Assembly: GCA_963820315.1 (NCBI GenBank)
Contig: CAWFZK010000009.1
Span: 1-64,000 of the forward strand
DNA length: 64,000 nucleotides
Direction of reading: 5' to 3'
Origin: JACVRW01 sp963820315
Lineage (GTDB): Bacteria > Actinomycetota > Thermoleophilia > Solirubrobacterales > Thermoleophilaceae
The position numbers were made by a program, and so were the translations under genes. The notes under the pieces were generated by a model. It saw only the letters and a program-made list of their open reading frames with translations, made no database searches and had not been told where the DNA came from. Of the stretch, positions 8,803-16,971 are shown piece after piece; position 1 is the first letter of the stretch, and each line of letters opens with the position of its first letter.

Positions 8803-10137
8803 ATGATCGACGGCATCCTGGGCGGGCCGGTCGATCAGCAATACCTGCTGGAGGCCCGTCAGATGCAGGCGCTGTCACTGGCCGTGCACATCCCGCTGGT
8901 GTGCTTCGGCATCGCGTTCCCGGCCATGGTCCTGTTCCTCGAGGCCATGTGGCTGCGCACCGGCGACCCGCTCTACAAGGCGCTCGCCAAGCGCTGGTCG
9001 CACGCCATGGCGATCCTGTTTGCGATCGGCGTCGTGACCGGCACGATCCTCTCGTTCGAGCTCGGGCTGCTGTGGCCGGAGTTCATGGCGACCTTCGGCG
9101 ACGTGTTCGGCCTCGCCTTCGGCCTGGAGGGCTTCTCGTTCTTCACCGAGGCGATCTTCATCGCCATCTACATCTACGGCTGGGACCGGCTGCCGCCCAG
9201 GGTGCACTTCCTGGCGGGCTTCCCGATCCTGATCGCCGGCATCACGGGTGCGTTCTTCGTCATCTCGGTCAACGGGTGGATGAACGACCCGACCGGCTTC
9301 AGGATCGAGAACGGCGAGGTCGTGGACGTCAAGCCGGTCGAGGCGCTCTTCAACGCCAACATGTGGCACGAGTTCGTCCACATGTACCTGGCGGGGATCA
9401 TCGTGGCCGGCTTCCTCGTGGCCGCCGTGTACGCGGCCGGCTGGCTGCGCGGGAACCGCGAGCGCCGCCACCGGATCGCGCTGATCGTGGCGCTGTCATT
9501 CGCGTCGCTGGCGGCCCCGGTGCAGCTGCTCGTGGGCGACTTCGCTGCGCGTACCGTCGCCGAGCACCAGCCGCTCAAGCTCGCGATCCTCGAGGGCCTC
9601 CCCGAGACGGAGAGCGGCGCCCCGCTTCACATCTTCGGGATCTACGAGGACGGCGAGGTGAAGGGCGGGATCAAGTTCCCGAAGCTGCTCTCGCTGCTCG
9701 CCTACCACGACCCGAACGCGACCGTCGAGGGGCTGGACGCGGCTCCGCCCAACGGTCTGCCCACCAACACGGGCATCAACATCGTCAGGCTCTCGTTCCA
9801 GGCGATGGTCTTCATCGGGAGCGGCCTCGCCGCCCTCGCCGTCTGGTTCCTCTGGTTTGCCTGGCGGCGTGGGCGCCTGCCCCGAACGCGCTGGTTCATG
9901 CGCGCCGTCGTCGTCGCCGGCCCGCTCGCGGTGGTGGCGCTCATCTGCGGCTGGGTCACCACCGAGGTGGGGCGCCAGCCCTGGATCGTCTACGAGGTCA
10001 TGCGCACCGAGCAGGCGGTGACCGGTGCGAATGGGATCCCGGTCGGGTACGGCACGCTCGTGATCGTCTACCTGGGCCTGGCGGTGATCGCCGGCGTGAT
10101 GCTGCGGCGGCTGGCGCGCCGGCCGATGGAGGTCTGA
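8803..10137 (+). CDS. cydA: cytochrome bd ubiquinol oxidase subunit I
   Basis: 444-residue membrane subunit of the quinol:O2 oxidoreductase. Heme ligands are visible as His29 (LAVHIPL), His193 (EFVHMYLAG) and Met335 (SFQAMVFIG), together with the GRQPW motif near the C-terminus. The Q-loop is of the short type found in Gram-positive bacteria. It is followed 4 bases later by cydB. No cydCD genes, needed for assembly in E. coli, lie nearby. Expected role: high-affinity respiration at low oxygen or under stress. Confidence 0.95.
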   Translation: MIDGILGGPVDQQYLLEARQMQALSLAVHIPLVCFGIAFPAMVLFLEAMWLRTGDPLYKALAKRWSHAMAILFAIGVVTGTILSFELGLLWPEFMATFGDVFGLAFGLEGFSFFTEAIFIAIYIYGWDRLPPRVHFLAGFPILIAGITGAFFVISVNGWMNDPTGFRIENGEVVDVKPVEALFNANMWHEFVHMYLAGIIVAGFLVAAVYAAGWLRGNRERRHRIALIVALSFASLAAPVQLLVGDFAARTVAEHQPLKLAILEGLPETESGAPLHIFGIYEDGEVKGGIKFPKLLSLLAYHDPNATVEGLDAAPPNGLPTNTGINIVRLSFQAMVFIGSGLAALAVWFLWFAWRRGRLPRTRWFMRAVVVAGPLAVVALICGWVTTEVGRQPWIVYEVMRTEQAVTGANGIPVGYGTLVIVYLGLAVIAGVMLRRLARRPMEV

Positions 10138-10141
10138 GCCG

Positions 10142-11146
10142 ATGCTGCCGGAGCTGGCCGCCATCCTCGTCGCGATCGGACTCACGGCCTACGTGGTGCT
10201 CGGCGGGGCCGACTTCGGCACGGGCATATGGGACCTGACCGCCGGCGACGACATGGCGATGCGCGAGCGCATCAAGCGCTCGATGACGCCGGTCTGGGAG
10301 GCCAACCACGTCTGGCTCATCTTCATCCTCGTAGTCCTCTGGACGGCGTTCCCGCCCGCGTTCGGCTCGATCACCTCGACGCTGGCGGTGCCGTTGTTCA
10401 TCGCCGCCGTCGGGATCATCCTGCGCGGCGCCGCCTTCGCCCTGCGCGGCGAGGCCGCGACCATGCTGGAGCAGCGCTCGCTCGGCGCGGTGTTCGCGCT
10501 GTCGTCGCTGATCGTGCCGTTCTTCCTCGGGGCGGCGGTGGGTGGGGTCGCCGGGGAGCGCGTGCCCGAGGGCAATACGTCCGGCGACGAGATCACGAGC
10601 TGGCTGAACGGGCTCTCGCTGCTCGTCGGCGCACTCGGCGTCGCGACGGGCGCGCACATCGCCGCGGTCTTCCTCGGCGCGGACTCCCGCCGCGCGGGCG
10701 AGGAGGAGCTGGTCGACAAGTTCAGGACGCGCGCGCTCATCTCGGGGGTAGTCGCCGGGGCCTTGGCGCTCGCCGGCCTGCCCGTCGTGCACAGCGAGGT
10801 GCCGGAGCTGTGGGACGGGCTCACATCCGGGCTGGGACTGGTGTTCGTGCTGGTCTCGGCGCTGGCGGGCCTCGCCACCCTCTGGCTCGAGTGGACCGAG
10901 CGCTTCGAGGCCGCGCGCTGGGTAGTAGCGGTCGCCGTCGGCGCCATCGTCGCGGCCTGGGTCGCCGCGCAGTCGCCTTACATCCTGCCGCCCGACCTGA
11001 CCGTTGACGAGGCGGCCGGGAGCGACGCCACGCTGACGGCGCTGCTGGTGGTCGTCGTCATCGGCCTGCTCATCCTCGTCCCGTCGCTTACCTGGCTGTT
11101 CAGGCTCACTCTGCGCGGGGAACTCGACAAGGGGTCGAACCCGTGA
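10142..11146 (+). CDS. cydB: cytochrome bd ubiquinol oxidase subunit II
   Basis: 334-residue partner of CydA. The N-terminal AYVVLGGADFGTGIWDL and VWEANHVWLIFILVVLWTAFP motifs are diagnostic of CydB. About eight to nine hydrophobic helices follow. The ATG is 4 bases after cydA. The stop overlaps the GTG start of a 56-codon membrane ORF, suggesting translational coupling. Confidence 0.95.
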   Translation: MLPELAAILVAIGLTAYVVLGGADFGTGIWDLTAGDDMAMRERIKRSMTPVWEANHVWLIFILVVLWTAFPPAFGSITSTLAVPLFIAAVGIILRGAAFALRGEAATMLEQRSLGAVFALSSLIVPFFLGAAVGGVAGERVPEGNTSGDEITSWLNGLSLLVGALGVATGAHIAAVFLGADSRRAGEEELVDKFRTRALISGVVAGALALAGLPVVHSEVPELWDGLTSGLGLVFVLVSALAGLATLWLEWTERFEAARWVVAVAVGAIVAAWVAAQSPYILPPDLTVDEAAGSDATLTALLVVVVIGLLILVPSLTWLFRLTLRGELDKGSNP

Positions 11147-11313
11147 TCCGCACGCTCGTGCTGTTTCTGATCGGCGCGCCGCTGCTGTTCTTCTTCGACT
11201 CGACAGTCACCATCACGCTCGGCATCCTGATCCTGTTCGCCGCGATCGTGTCCGGGGTCTTCGCCACAGCGACCCCGGAGTTCATGACGGGCGAGCGCGA
11301 GGACCCCGGCTAG
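11143..11313 (+). CDS. small two-helix membrane protein after cydB, possible accessory subunit
   Basis: A 56-residue protein starts at GTG 11143 inside a GTGA overlap with the cydB stop. It has two hydrophobic stretches (TLVLFLIGAPLLFFF and TITLGILILFAAIVSGVFA) and a short acidic C-terminus (TGEREDPG). Position and coupling recall the small CydX/CydS subunits of bd oxidases, but those have one helix, and I see no sequence motif that proves homology. It could instead be an unrelated small membrane protein. Confidence 0.6.
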   Translation: MIRTLVLFLIGAPLLFFFDSTVTITLGILILFAAIVSGVFATATPEFMTGEREDPG

Positions 11314-12743
11314 CGCTGCTCGCGACCGAGCCAGGCGACGAGCGCCTCGAGGTCGGTGCCGACCCGCTCGGCTCCCCAGGCGCGTCCGAACGCCCCGAAG
11401 CGGCGCCCGGTCGTCAGGACCGCGTTGGCCGCGACCGTGTAGGTGCCATCCGGGCGCACGGCCTCGAGACCGCTCTCGTAGAGGTCGACCGGCCCGCGCG
11501 CGCGCCACACGGCGAGCGCATCGCTGCCGCGCATCGTCATCCGGACGATCGGGTGCTCGTAGGCGTGCACGGGGAAGGCCTCCGCATACGTGACCTCGCC
11601 GGCATCGAGGCCCGGCCGGCGCGTGTTGCCGCCGTTCACGAAGGCGACGTCGGCGCCCGCGAAGGCGCGCTGAGCTTCGGCCGCCAGCTCGCCGAGCCCG
11701 TCTGAGTCGAGCTCCTCGTCGAGGTGACCGACCACGCGGTCGCCGAGCGGCGCAACTCGCGTCGCGTAGCTCGCGACGAGGCTCGCCAGCTCCGGGTCGG
11801 GCGCCGTGCCGGCGTGCGTCGTGGCGGCGAGATCGGCGGACTTCGCGATCACGTCGCCGGTGACCCGGTCGACGCTGATCCTGACGCGGTCGTAGCCCGT
11901 GCCGTACGGGAACGACTCGACGACGAGCTTGCCGTCGACGCTGAGGTTGAGCTGCGAGTGGGTGTGGCCCGCGATCACGACGTCGACCGCATCGTCCATC
12001 TGCGCGGTCTCGTCGACGATCTCGCCCTCGGCCGCGTCTCCCTTCTGAAACGCGCCGGAGTGGGCCAGCACGACGATCGCCTCGACGCCGCGCGAACGCA
12101 GCTCGGGCACCCAGCGGTTGACCGTCTCCGAGATGTCCAGGAAGCGGTACTCGCGTTTGAACTCGGGCAGCAGCCAGGTCGGCGTGTCGTCCGTGGTGAC
12201 ACCGATGAAGCCGACGCGCACGCCGCTGCGCTCGATCACCTTGTAGGGCGGCAGGAAGGTGGCGCCCGTCTCCGGATCGACGGTGTTGGCGGCGAGCCAC
12301 TGGTAGCGCGAGCCCTTCAGCACGCGCATCAGCTCGTCGCCGCCCTCGTCGAACTCGTGGTTGCCGACGGCGCCGACGTCGAAGCCCATCAGGTTGGTCG
12401 CCTCGATCGTGGGCTCGTCGTGGAAGTGGCTCGAGATCAGCGGCGACGCTCCGATCATGTCGCCGGCGTGGACCCTGATCGTGCCGTCCGGGTGCGAACG
12501 GGCGGCGTTGTCGAGGTGCGCGCCGAGCCATGCCGCGCCACCCAGGCCGGGCTCGGGTGGCTCGAGGTTGCCGTGGAAGTCGTTCACGCCGAGCAGCTGG
12601 AGCTCGACGGGACCGTCGTCTTCAGGAGCGGGCGCCGGCTCGTCGGCCCCGGCGTTCAGCCCAAGCAGGGCAACCAGCAAAACGGCCGCGAATGCGGCCG
12701 CTCCAGGCAGTAGGTGGCGGCGGCTACGCAGTCGCATCGCCAC
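11310..12743 (-). CDS. secreted 5'-nucleotidase / UshA-like metallophosphoesterase
   Basis: 477 residues with a twin-basic N-terminus and hydrophobic signal segment (AAAFAAVLLVALLGLNAGA). The metallophosphatase motifs are in order: LGVNDFHGNLEP, HAGDMIGASP, VGNHEFDEG and VIAGHTHSQL. The C-terminal 5'-nucleotidase domain holds FVNGGNTRRPG and TYTVAANAVLTTG. The two-domain plan matches UshA/YfkN-type nucleotidases acting outside the membrane on nucleotides or cyclic nucleotides. The stop overlaps the convergent small membrane gene by four bases. Confidence 0.9.
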   Translation of the reverse strand: MAMRLRSRRHLLPGAAAFAAVLLVALLGLNAGADEPAPAPEDDGPVELQLLGVNDFHGNLEPPEPGLGGAAWLGAHLDNAARSHPDGTIRVHAGDMIGASPLISSHFHDEPTIEATNLMGFDVGAVGNHEFDEGGDELMRVLKGSRYQWLAANTVDPETGATFLPPYKVIERSGVRVGFIGVTTDDTPTWLLPEFKREYRFLDISETVNRWVPELRSRGVEAIVVLAHSGAFQKGDAAEGEIVDETAQMDDAVDVVIAGHTHSQLNLSVDGKLVVESFPYGTGYDRVRISVDRVTGDVIAKSADLAATTHAGTAPDPELASLVASYATRVAPLGDRVVGHLDEELDSDGLGELAAEAQRAFAGADVAFVNGGNTRRPGLDAGEVTYAEAFPVHAYEHPIVRMTMRGSDALAVWRARGPVDLYESGLEAVRPDGTYTVAANAVLTTGRRFGAFGRAWGAERVGTDLEALVAWLGREQR

Positions 12744-12813
12744 GCCAACTTATGTCGCCTTTGCAGGGGTTTTGTCACCGACCCATGTAAATCGAGTGAA
12801 GCGCCTGTGAAGC

Positions 12814-13518
12814 TCAGGGAAGTCTCAGGAGCTCAACCGCGGTCCAGGCAGGCCGAAAGCCGAGGCGCGCGTAGAGCTCCTTGGGGCGGCCGGCATCGTC
12901 GGCGACGATCCACAGGGAGGCGGCATCCGACCCCGCGGCGATCGCCGCCTGCGTGATCGCAGTGCCGAGACCGCGACCGCGGCGGTCGGCGCGCACGAAG
13001 ACCTGCGCGACCTCCGCGGCCTGGCCGATCCGGTCCAGCTGGGCGTAGGCGACCGGCGTGCCCTGCTCGCGGACCGCGAACACGCGGCTGCCAAGCCGCT
13101 CGGCCGCCCTGGCGGCCTGGCCGAGGTAGTCCGTGGGGTCGAGCGTGGGGAAGTCCTCGAAGTGCCAGGCCAACCGAAGCTCGTGCACGTCGCCGTAGGC
13201 GACCTCCTCGACGCGCAGCTCCGGCGCGGCCGGCGCCGGCCGCTCGTGGAGCATCCACACGAGCCGCTCACTCAGCCAGCCCTGCGCCTCGAAGCCGGGC
13301 CGCAGCGGCTCCGCCACCGCCGCGACCTCGAAGTCGATGCGCCGGTGGTCGAGCGGCGCGAGCGCCTCGTCGGCAAATGCGATCAGCTCCGCGATCGTCA
13401 TCTCCGGGTCGGACTCGACCCGAACCGTGTTGAAGTCGTAGTAGCTCGGGAAGTCGGTCGCCCGCACGACGGTGCCATGCGCCCAGGGCTCGAGGACGTC
13501 GCAGAGGAGCGCCTGCAC
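12814..13518 (-). CDS. GNAT-family N-acetyltransferase
   Basis: 234 residues. The C-terminal half has the acetyl-CoA pyrophosphate-binding loop RADRRGRGLGTAITQAAI and the terminal YARLGFRPAW strand typical of GNAT enzymes. The N-terminal half resembles a second, degenerate GNAT fold. GTG at 13518 is used; an upstream start cannot be excluded. The acceptor substrate is unknown. Long overlapping frames on both strands here are shadows. Confidence 0.82.
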   Translation of the reverse strand: MQALLCDVLEPWAHGTVVRATDFPSYYDFNTVRVESDPEMTIAELIAFADEALAPLDHRRIDFEVAAVAEPLRPGFEAQGWLSERLVWMLHERPAPAAPELRVEEVAYGDVHELRLAWHFEDFPTLDPTDYLGQAARAAERLGSRVFAVREQGTPVAYAQLDRIGQAAEVAQVFVRADRRGRGLGTAITQAAIAAGSDAASLWIVADDAGRPKELYARLGFRPAWTAVELLRLP

Positions 13519-13561
13519 GGCGTGGTGCAGCCCCCGCGCGCGTTCCTCCCGCGGGTCCGTC

Positions 13562-14959
13562 CTAGTCCCCCGCTTCGACCGGGTGGCCGAGCCGGGCCCA
13601 GAGCGGGACGCCCCCGTCGACCACGTGGATCACCTCGCGCGCGCCGTGCGCGGAGAGCAGGCTGGCGGCCGTCGCGCTGCGCTGACCGGACGCGCAGATC
13701 GCGGCGACCGGCCGCTCCGGGTCGATCTCGCTCGGCAGCTCATGGAGGTCGTGGTACGGCCTGTGCAGCGAGCCCGGCACATGGCCCGCGCGCCACTCGG
13801 ACAGCTCGCGGACGTCGACCAGCTGGACACCGTCCGCGTCGGCGAGCTCCTCCACCGTCCAGCGCGCGATGCGCGCGACGTCGCGGCGCTCGGCCCGCCA
13901 GCTCGTCATGCCGCCGGCGAGGTAGCCCGCGAGGCTGCGCACGCCGACCGCCGTGGCGAGCCGGCCTGCGACGAACGCGTCCTCGTCGTCGCGCCCGACC
14001 AAGACGATCTCCTGCGCCGGGTCGGCGACCCAGGACAGCTTCGTCCCAAAGCCCTGGCGCAGCATCGTGATCGACACGGCGCCGGGGATGTGGGCCTCGT
14101 CGAACTGAAGGTCGGTGCGCACGTCGACGATCAGCGCCCCGGCGGCGCGGCGCTGGTCGACCTGGCGCGGGGTGAGCGGCATCAGCTCGACGCCCGCCGT
14201 CACGAGCGGGCCGCGGTTCATGTCCACGACCGCCTGGAAGTTCGGCGGCTGCGGGCCGAGGCTCGCGAGCGTGCGCTCGACGAAGTCGGGCTCGAGGCCG
14301 TCGAGCAGCTCGTTGTGGCGGCGCTCGTAGCCGATCGTCGAGGAGACCTTCATGTCCATGCCGGGCCCGCCGCAGAGCGAGCCGCCCAGGTGCCCCGGCC
14401 AGACCTCGGTCTCGGGCGCGAGCGTGAGCAGCCGCTCGTGGAGGCTCTGGAAGATCTCGCGCGCACCCTGCTCGCGCTCGATGGCCAGGTCGGGGCGCGC
14501 CACGTCGCCGACGAACAGGCTGTCGCCGGTGAGCACCGCCCACGGCTCGTCGCCGCGCGAGCCGTCGATGAGCGCGAAGGCCGTGTGCTCGGGGCGGTGG
14601 CCGGGCGTATGGACGGCGCGCACGATGAGCGAGCCGAGCTCGAGCTCGTGGCCGTCGTCGAAGGGCTCGTGCTCGTATTCGGCCTGCGCGCTGCGGTGGA
14701 TGTGGATCGTCGCCCCGGTCGCGGCGGCGAGCCGGCCGTGGCCGGACACGTGGTCGGCGTGGTTGTGCGTCTCGAGCACGTGGTCGATCTGCACGCCGAG
14801 GTAGCGGGCGAGCTCGAGGTACTCGTCGATCTCGAAGCGCGGGTCCACGACCGCTGCGACACCGGCCGAGTGATCCCCGACGAAGTAGGACGCGCAGCCC
14901 AGGTCCTCGTGTGTGATCTGACGGAAGATCACGCGCGCATCATCCCAGTGAATGGGCAT
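13562..14959 (-). CDS. persulfide dioxygenase-rhodanese fusion (CstB/ETHE1-like)
   Basis: 465 residues from ATG at 14959. The N-terminal metallo-beta-lactamase domain has THNHADHVSGH, HTPGHRPEH and the ETHE1-type GHLGGSLCGGPGMD segment. Two rhodanese domains follow. The first keeps DVRTDLQFDEAHIPGA but has VGRDDED where a catalytic Cys loop should be. The second has an intact CASGQRSA loop. Expected reaction: oxidation of glutathione, CoA or other low-molecular-weight persulfide to sulfite, with sulfur transfer by the active rhodanese. The adjacent TauE/SafE permease fits sulfite removal. Confidence 0.88.
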   Translation of the reverse strand: MPIHWDDARVIFRQITHEDLGCASYFVGDHSAGVAAVVDPRFEIDEYLELARYLGVQIDHVLETHNHADHVSGHGRLAAATGATIHIHRSAQAEYEHEPFDDGHELELGSLIVRAVHTPGHRPEHTAFALIDGSRGDEPWAVLTGDSLFVGDVARPDLAIEREQGAREIFQSLHERLLTLAPETEVWPGHLGGSLCGGPGMDMKVSSTIGYERRHNELLDGLEPDFVERTLASLGPQPPNFQAVVDMNRGPLVTAGVELMPLTPRQVDQRRAAGALIVDVRTDLQFDEAHIPGAVSITMLRQGFGTKLSWVADPAQEIVLVGRDDEDAFVAGRLATAVGVRSLAGYLAGGMTSWRAERRDVARIARWTVEELADADGVQLVDVRELSEWRAGHVPGSLHRPYHDLHELPSEIDPERPVAAICASGQRSATAASLLSAHGAREVIHVVDGGVPLWARLGHPVEAGD

Positions 14960-15011
14960 CCCCAGAAGTGGGTACAGGCGACTTGGGGTAGCCGAAGCGG
15001 GAGGAACCGAG

Positions 15012-15218
15012 ATGTTGCAGGGCACCGAGGTCAGTGAGCGCGTGCGGGAGCAGGGGCTCTCGCAGCTCGACTGCGACGTCCCGGCGGAGATGTCACTTGC
15101 CGAGTGGGGGAGAGAGCGACGCGTCAGGTCAGAGCCTGGGCGAGGGTGGCGCTCCCTGCTACGACTAGCACGGCGCCGATCGCCTTCAGCAGCTGCCGCT
15201 CGCTCAGGCGCCCGGTAA
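15012..15218 (+). CDS. possible small protein
   Basis: ATG at 15012 follows a good ribosome site (GGGAGGA). It starts a 68-codon frame whose first 40 residues (for example SQLDCDVPAEMSLAEWGRER) look protein-like. The 3' part runs antisense into the permease gene and looks like shadow, so the real protein may end earlier if the run of G near 15108 hides a frameshift. Function unknown; it is divergent from the persulfide dioxygenase. Confidence 0.35.
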   Translation: MLQGTEVSERVREQGLSQLDCDVPAEMSLAEWGRERRVRSEPGRGWRSLLRLARRRSPSAAAARSGAR

Positions 15219-15885
15219 GGCGGGCGCCAAGGAGCGCGCCGGGCACCGACGCAGCGGCGCCGATCCCGAGCAGGTCCCAGTCGACCCCCTCGGGGGTGTG
15301 GCCGATCACCCCGGCCGCCCCGACGCAGACACCCACCGCCAGGTTCGTGCCGACGGCGCGCGCCGGCGTCTCGCCCACGTAGCGCAGCAGGGCGGGCATC
15401 CGCAGCGCGCCCAGAATCAGGCCGACGAGCCCGCCGAGGATCCCGATCAGGGCGCCGCTGATGACCGCCGCGCGGATGTCGAGCGTCGGGGGGCCGGGCT
15501 CCGGCGGCGGGCGCTCGGGTTGCCGCCGCGGCCGCAGCAGGTCGATCCCGAAGTAGAGGAGCAGCGCCCCGATGATTCCGAGCAGCGCCTCCTCGGGCAG
15601 CACGCCTGAGACGTACCCGCCCAGGACGGCGCCCGCCATCGAGGGCGGGGCCATCCAGCCGAACAGCCGCCAGTTGATGCGCCCCGCGCGCACGTGCACG
15701 CTCGCCGCGGCGAGCGCGGCGACGCCCGAGATGCCGATGTTGGCGCCGGCGCCGGCGGCCGGGGAGGAGGCGAGCAGCAGCACCAGCGGCAGCCGGATGT
15801 TGCCGAGGACGAGCCCGACGAGCCCACCGGCGAGCGCGACGGCGAAGCACCAGGCGACGAACGCGACCAGCTCGAGGGCGTCCAC
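15124..15885 (-). CDS. TauE/SafE-family sulfite exporter-like permease
   Basis: About 253 residues from GTG at 15885 (upstream in-frame sequence crosses a palindrome and is not coding-like). Eight hydrophobic helices are arranged as two repeats separated by a proline/arginine-rich loop. Repeat-start motifs GGLVGLVLGNIRLPLVLLL and GGLVGLILGALRMPALLRYV are typical of TauE/SafE. Family members export sulfite or organosulfonates. Its position behind a persulfide dioxygenase, which produces sulfite, supports that role. Confidence 0.85.
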   Translation of the reverse strand: MDALELVAFVAWCFAVALAGGLVGLVLGNIRLPLVLLLASSPAAGAGANIGISGVAALAAASVHVRAGRINWRLFGWMAPPSMAGAVLGGYVSGVLPEEALLGIIGALLLYFGIDLLRPRRQPERPPPEPGPPTLDIRAAVISGALIGILGGLVGLILGALRMPALLRYVGETPARAVGTNLAVGVCVGAAGVIGHTPEGVDWDLLGIGAAASVPGALLGARLTGRLSERQLLKAIGAVLVVAGSATLAQALT

Positions 15886-15938
15886 GGACGGCAGTCTCGC
15901 TGCTGTGGGCGACGCCGATGTGAATGGCGCGCATCCCC

Positions 15939-15987
15939 CCGATTGAAGGGTTCGCGGGGCCATGGCCCCCTCGAACCCTTCAATCGG
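15939..15987. repeat. palindromic element with GGGGCCATGGCCCC core, copy 1
   Basis: A 16-base perfect arm (CCGATTGAAGGGTTCG at 15939-15954 and its complement at 15972-15987) surrounds the self-complementary core GGGGCCATGGCCCC (15956-15969). A related element with the same core and a CTTCAATCG arm lies at about 58345-58392. It could be a terminator for the leftward permease gene, a REP-like repeat, or a protein-binding palindrome. Confidence 0.75.
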
Positions 15988-16007
15988 CGCCTGGGCCGTG
16001 TGCGAGC

Positions 16008-16020
16008 GAGAATCATTCTC
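16008..16020. promoter_or_regulatory. candidate Zur/Fur-family operator
   Basis: Perfect inverted repeat GAGAAT-C-ATTCTC, 19 bases before the start of a ZnuA-like gene. Spacing and AAT-N-ATT centre match Fur-family boxes (Zur type). A Fur-family regulator is encoded at 19460-19897. Zinc specificity is inferred from the target gene. Confidence 0.6.
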
Positions 16021-16039
16021 AGTTAGAGTGAGGCGGCGA

Positions 16040-16971
16040 ATGCGCCTCACCGCCGTCGTAGCGCTCGCTCTCACCGCCGTCGTGGCGGGCTGCAGCTCGG
16101 ACTCGGGTTCAGGCTCGGACGCGGACGTGGCCGCCGTCGCGACCACCACCGAGGTCGCGGATCTCGTGCGCAACGTCGGCGGTGGGCGGGTGGATGTTCA
16201 CGGCGTGCTCTCGCCGGGGGCCGATCCGCACGGCTACGAGCCGCGGCCGAGCGACGCGGCGTCGATCGCCGATGCGGCGCTCGTGTTCAAGTCGGGCGGC
16301 GAGGTCGACGAATGGCTCGACGAGCTCGTCGACAACGCGGGCGGTGACGCCGAGGTCGTCGACCTGATCGACTCGGTCGAGACGATCCCCGGCGGTCACG
16401 ACGAGGGCGAGACCGACCCACACTGGTGGCAGGACCCGCGCGACGCGCAGCAGGCCGTCGCCGCGATCCGGGACGCCCTGATCCGAGGCCGACCCCGACG
16501 GCCGCCGGATCTACGAGCGCAACGCTGCGGCGTATTCGCGCGAGCTAGCACGGCTGGACGAGCAGATCGCCGCCTGCATCGAGAAGGTGCCGGCCGCGCA
16601 AGCGCAAGCTCGTGACGACGCACGACTCGCTCGGCTACTACGCCGCGCGCTACGGAATCGACGTGGTCGGCTCCGTGATCCCGTCGCTCTCGACCCAGGC
16701 CCAGCCCTCGGCCGGCGACATCGCGGACCTGGTCGACCAGGTCCGTGCGGAGGGCGTCGAGGCCGTCTTCCCCGAGGCCCAGACGAGCGAGCGGCTCGAG
16801 CAGGCGCTCGCGCGCGAGGCCGGCGCGCAGGTCGGCGATCCGCTCTGGGCCGACACGCTCGGCGGGGAGGGCAGCGGCGCCGAGACCTACGTCGACGCGA
16901 TGGCGGCCAACACGGCCGCGCTCGTGGAGGGCATGAGCGGCGGCGCCGTCAGCTGCCGGCCGGCGCCATAG
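16040..16971 (+). CDS. zinc/manganese ABC transporter substrate-binding lipoprotein (ZnuA-like), frameshifted
   Basis: Starts at ATG 16040 with a lipoprotein signal (LALTAVVAGCSS, lipid-bearing Cys18). Cluster A-1 metal-binding His64 (DPHGYEP) and His128 (DPHWWQDP) are in the first frame. The remaining ligand region THDSLGYYAARYG and the C-terminal LGGEGSGAETYVD are reached only after frame changes near 16490 and 16605. All parts align to one 300-residue ZnuA-type protein. Permease and ATPase genes are absent from the neighbourhood, so the partners must be elsewhere. Probably Zur-regulated through the palindrome just upstream. Confidence 0.8.

Noticed and set aside
13562..15934. 790-codon frame joining the persulfide dioxygenase to upstream sequence
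   Set aside because: The part beyond 14959 is antisense-like and overlaps the TauE/SafE gene in another frame; the ATG at 14959 begins the conserved protein.
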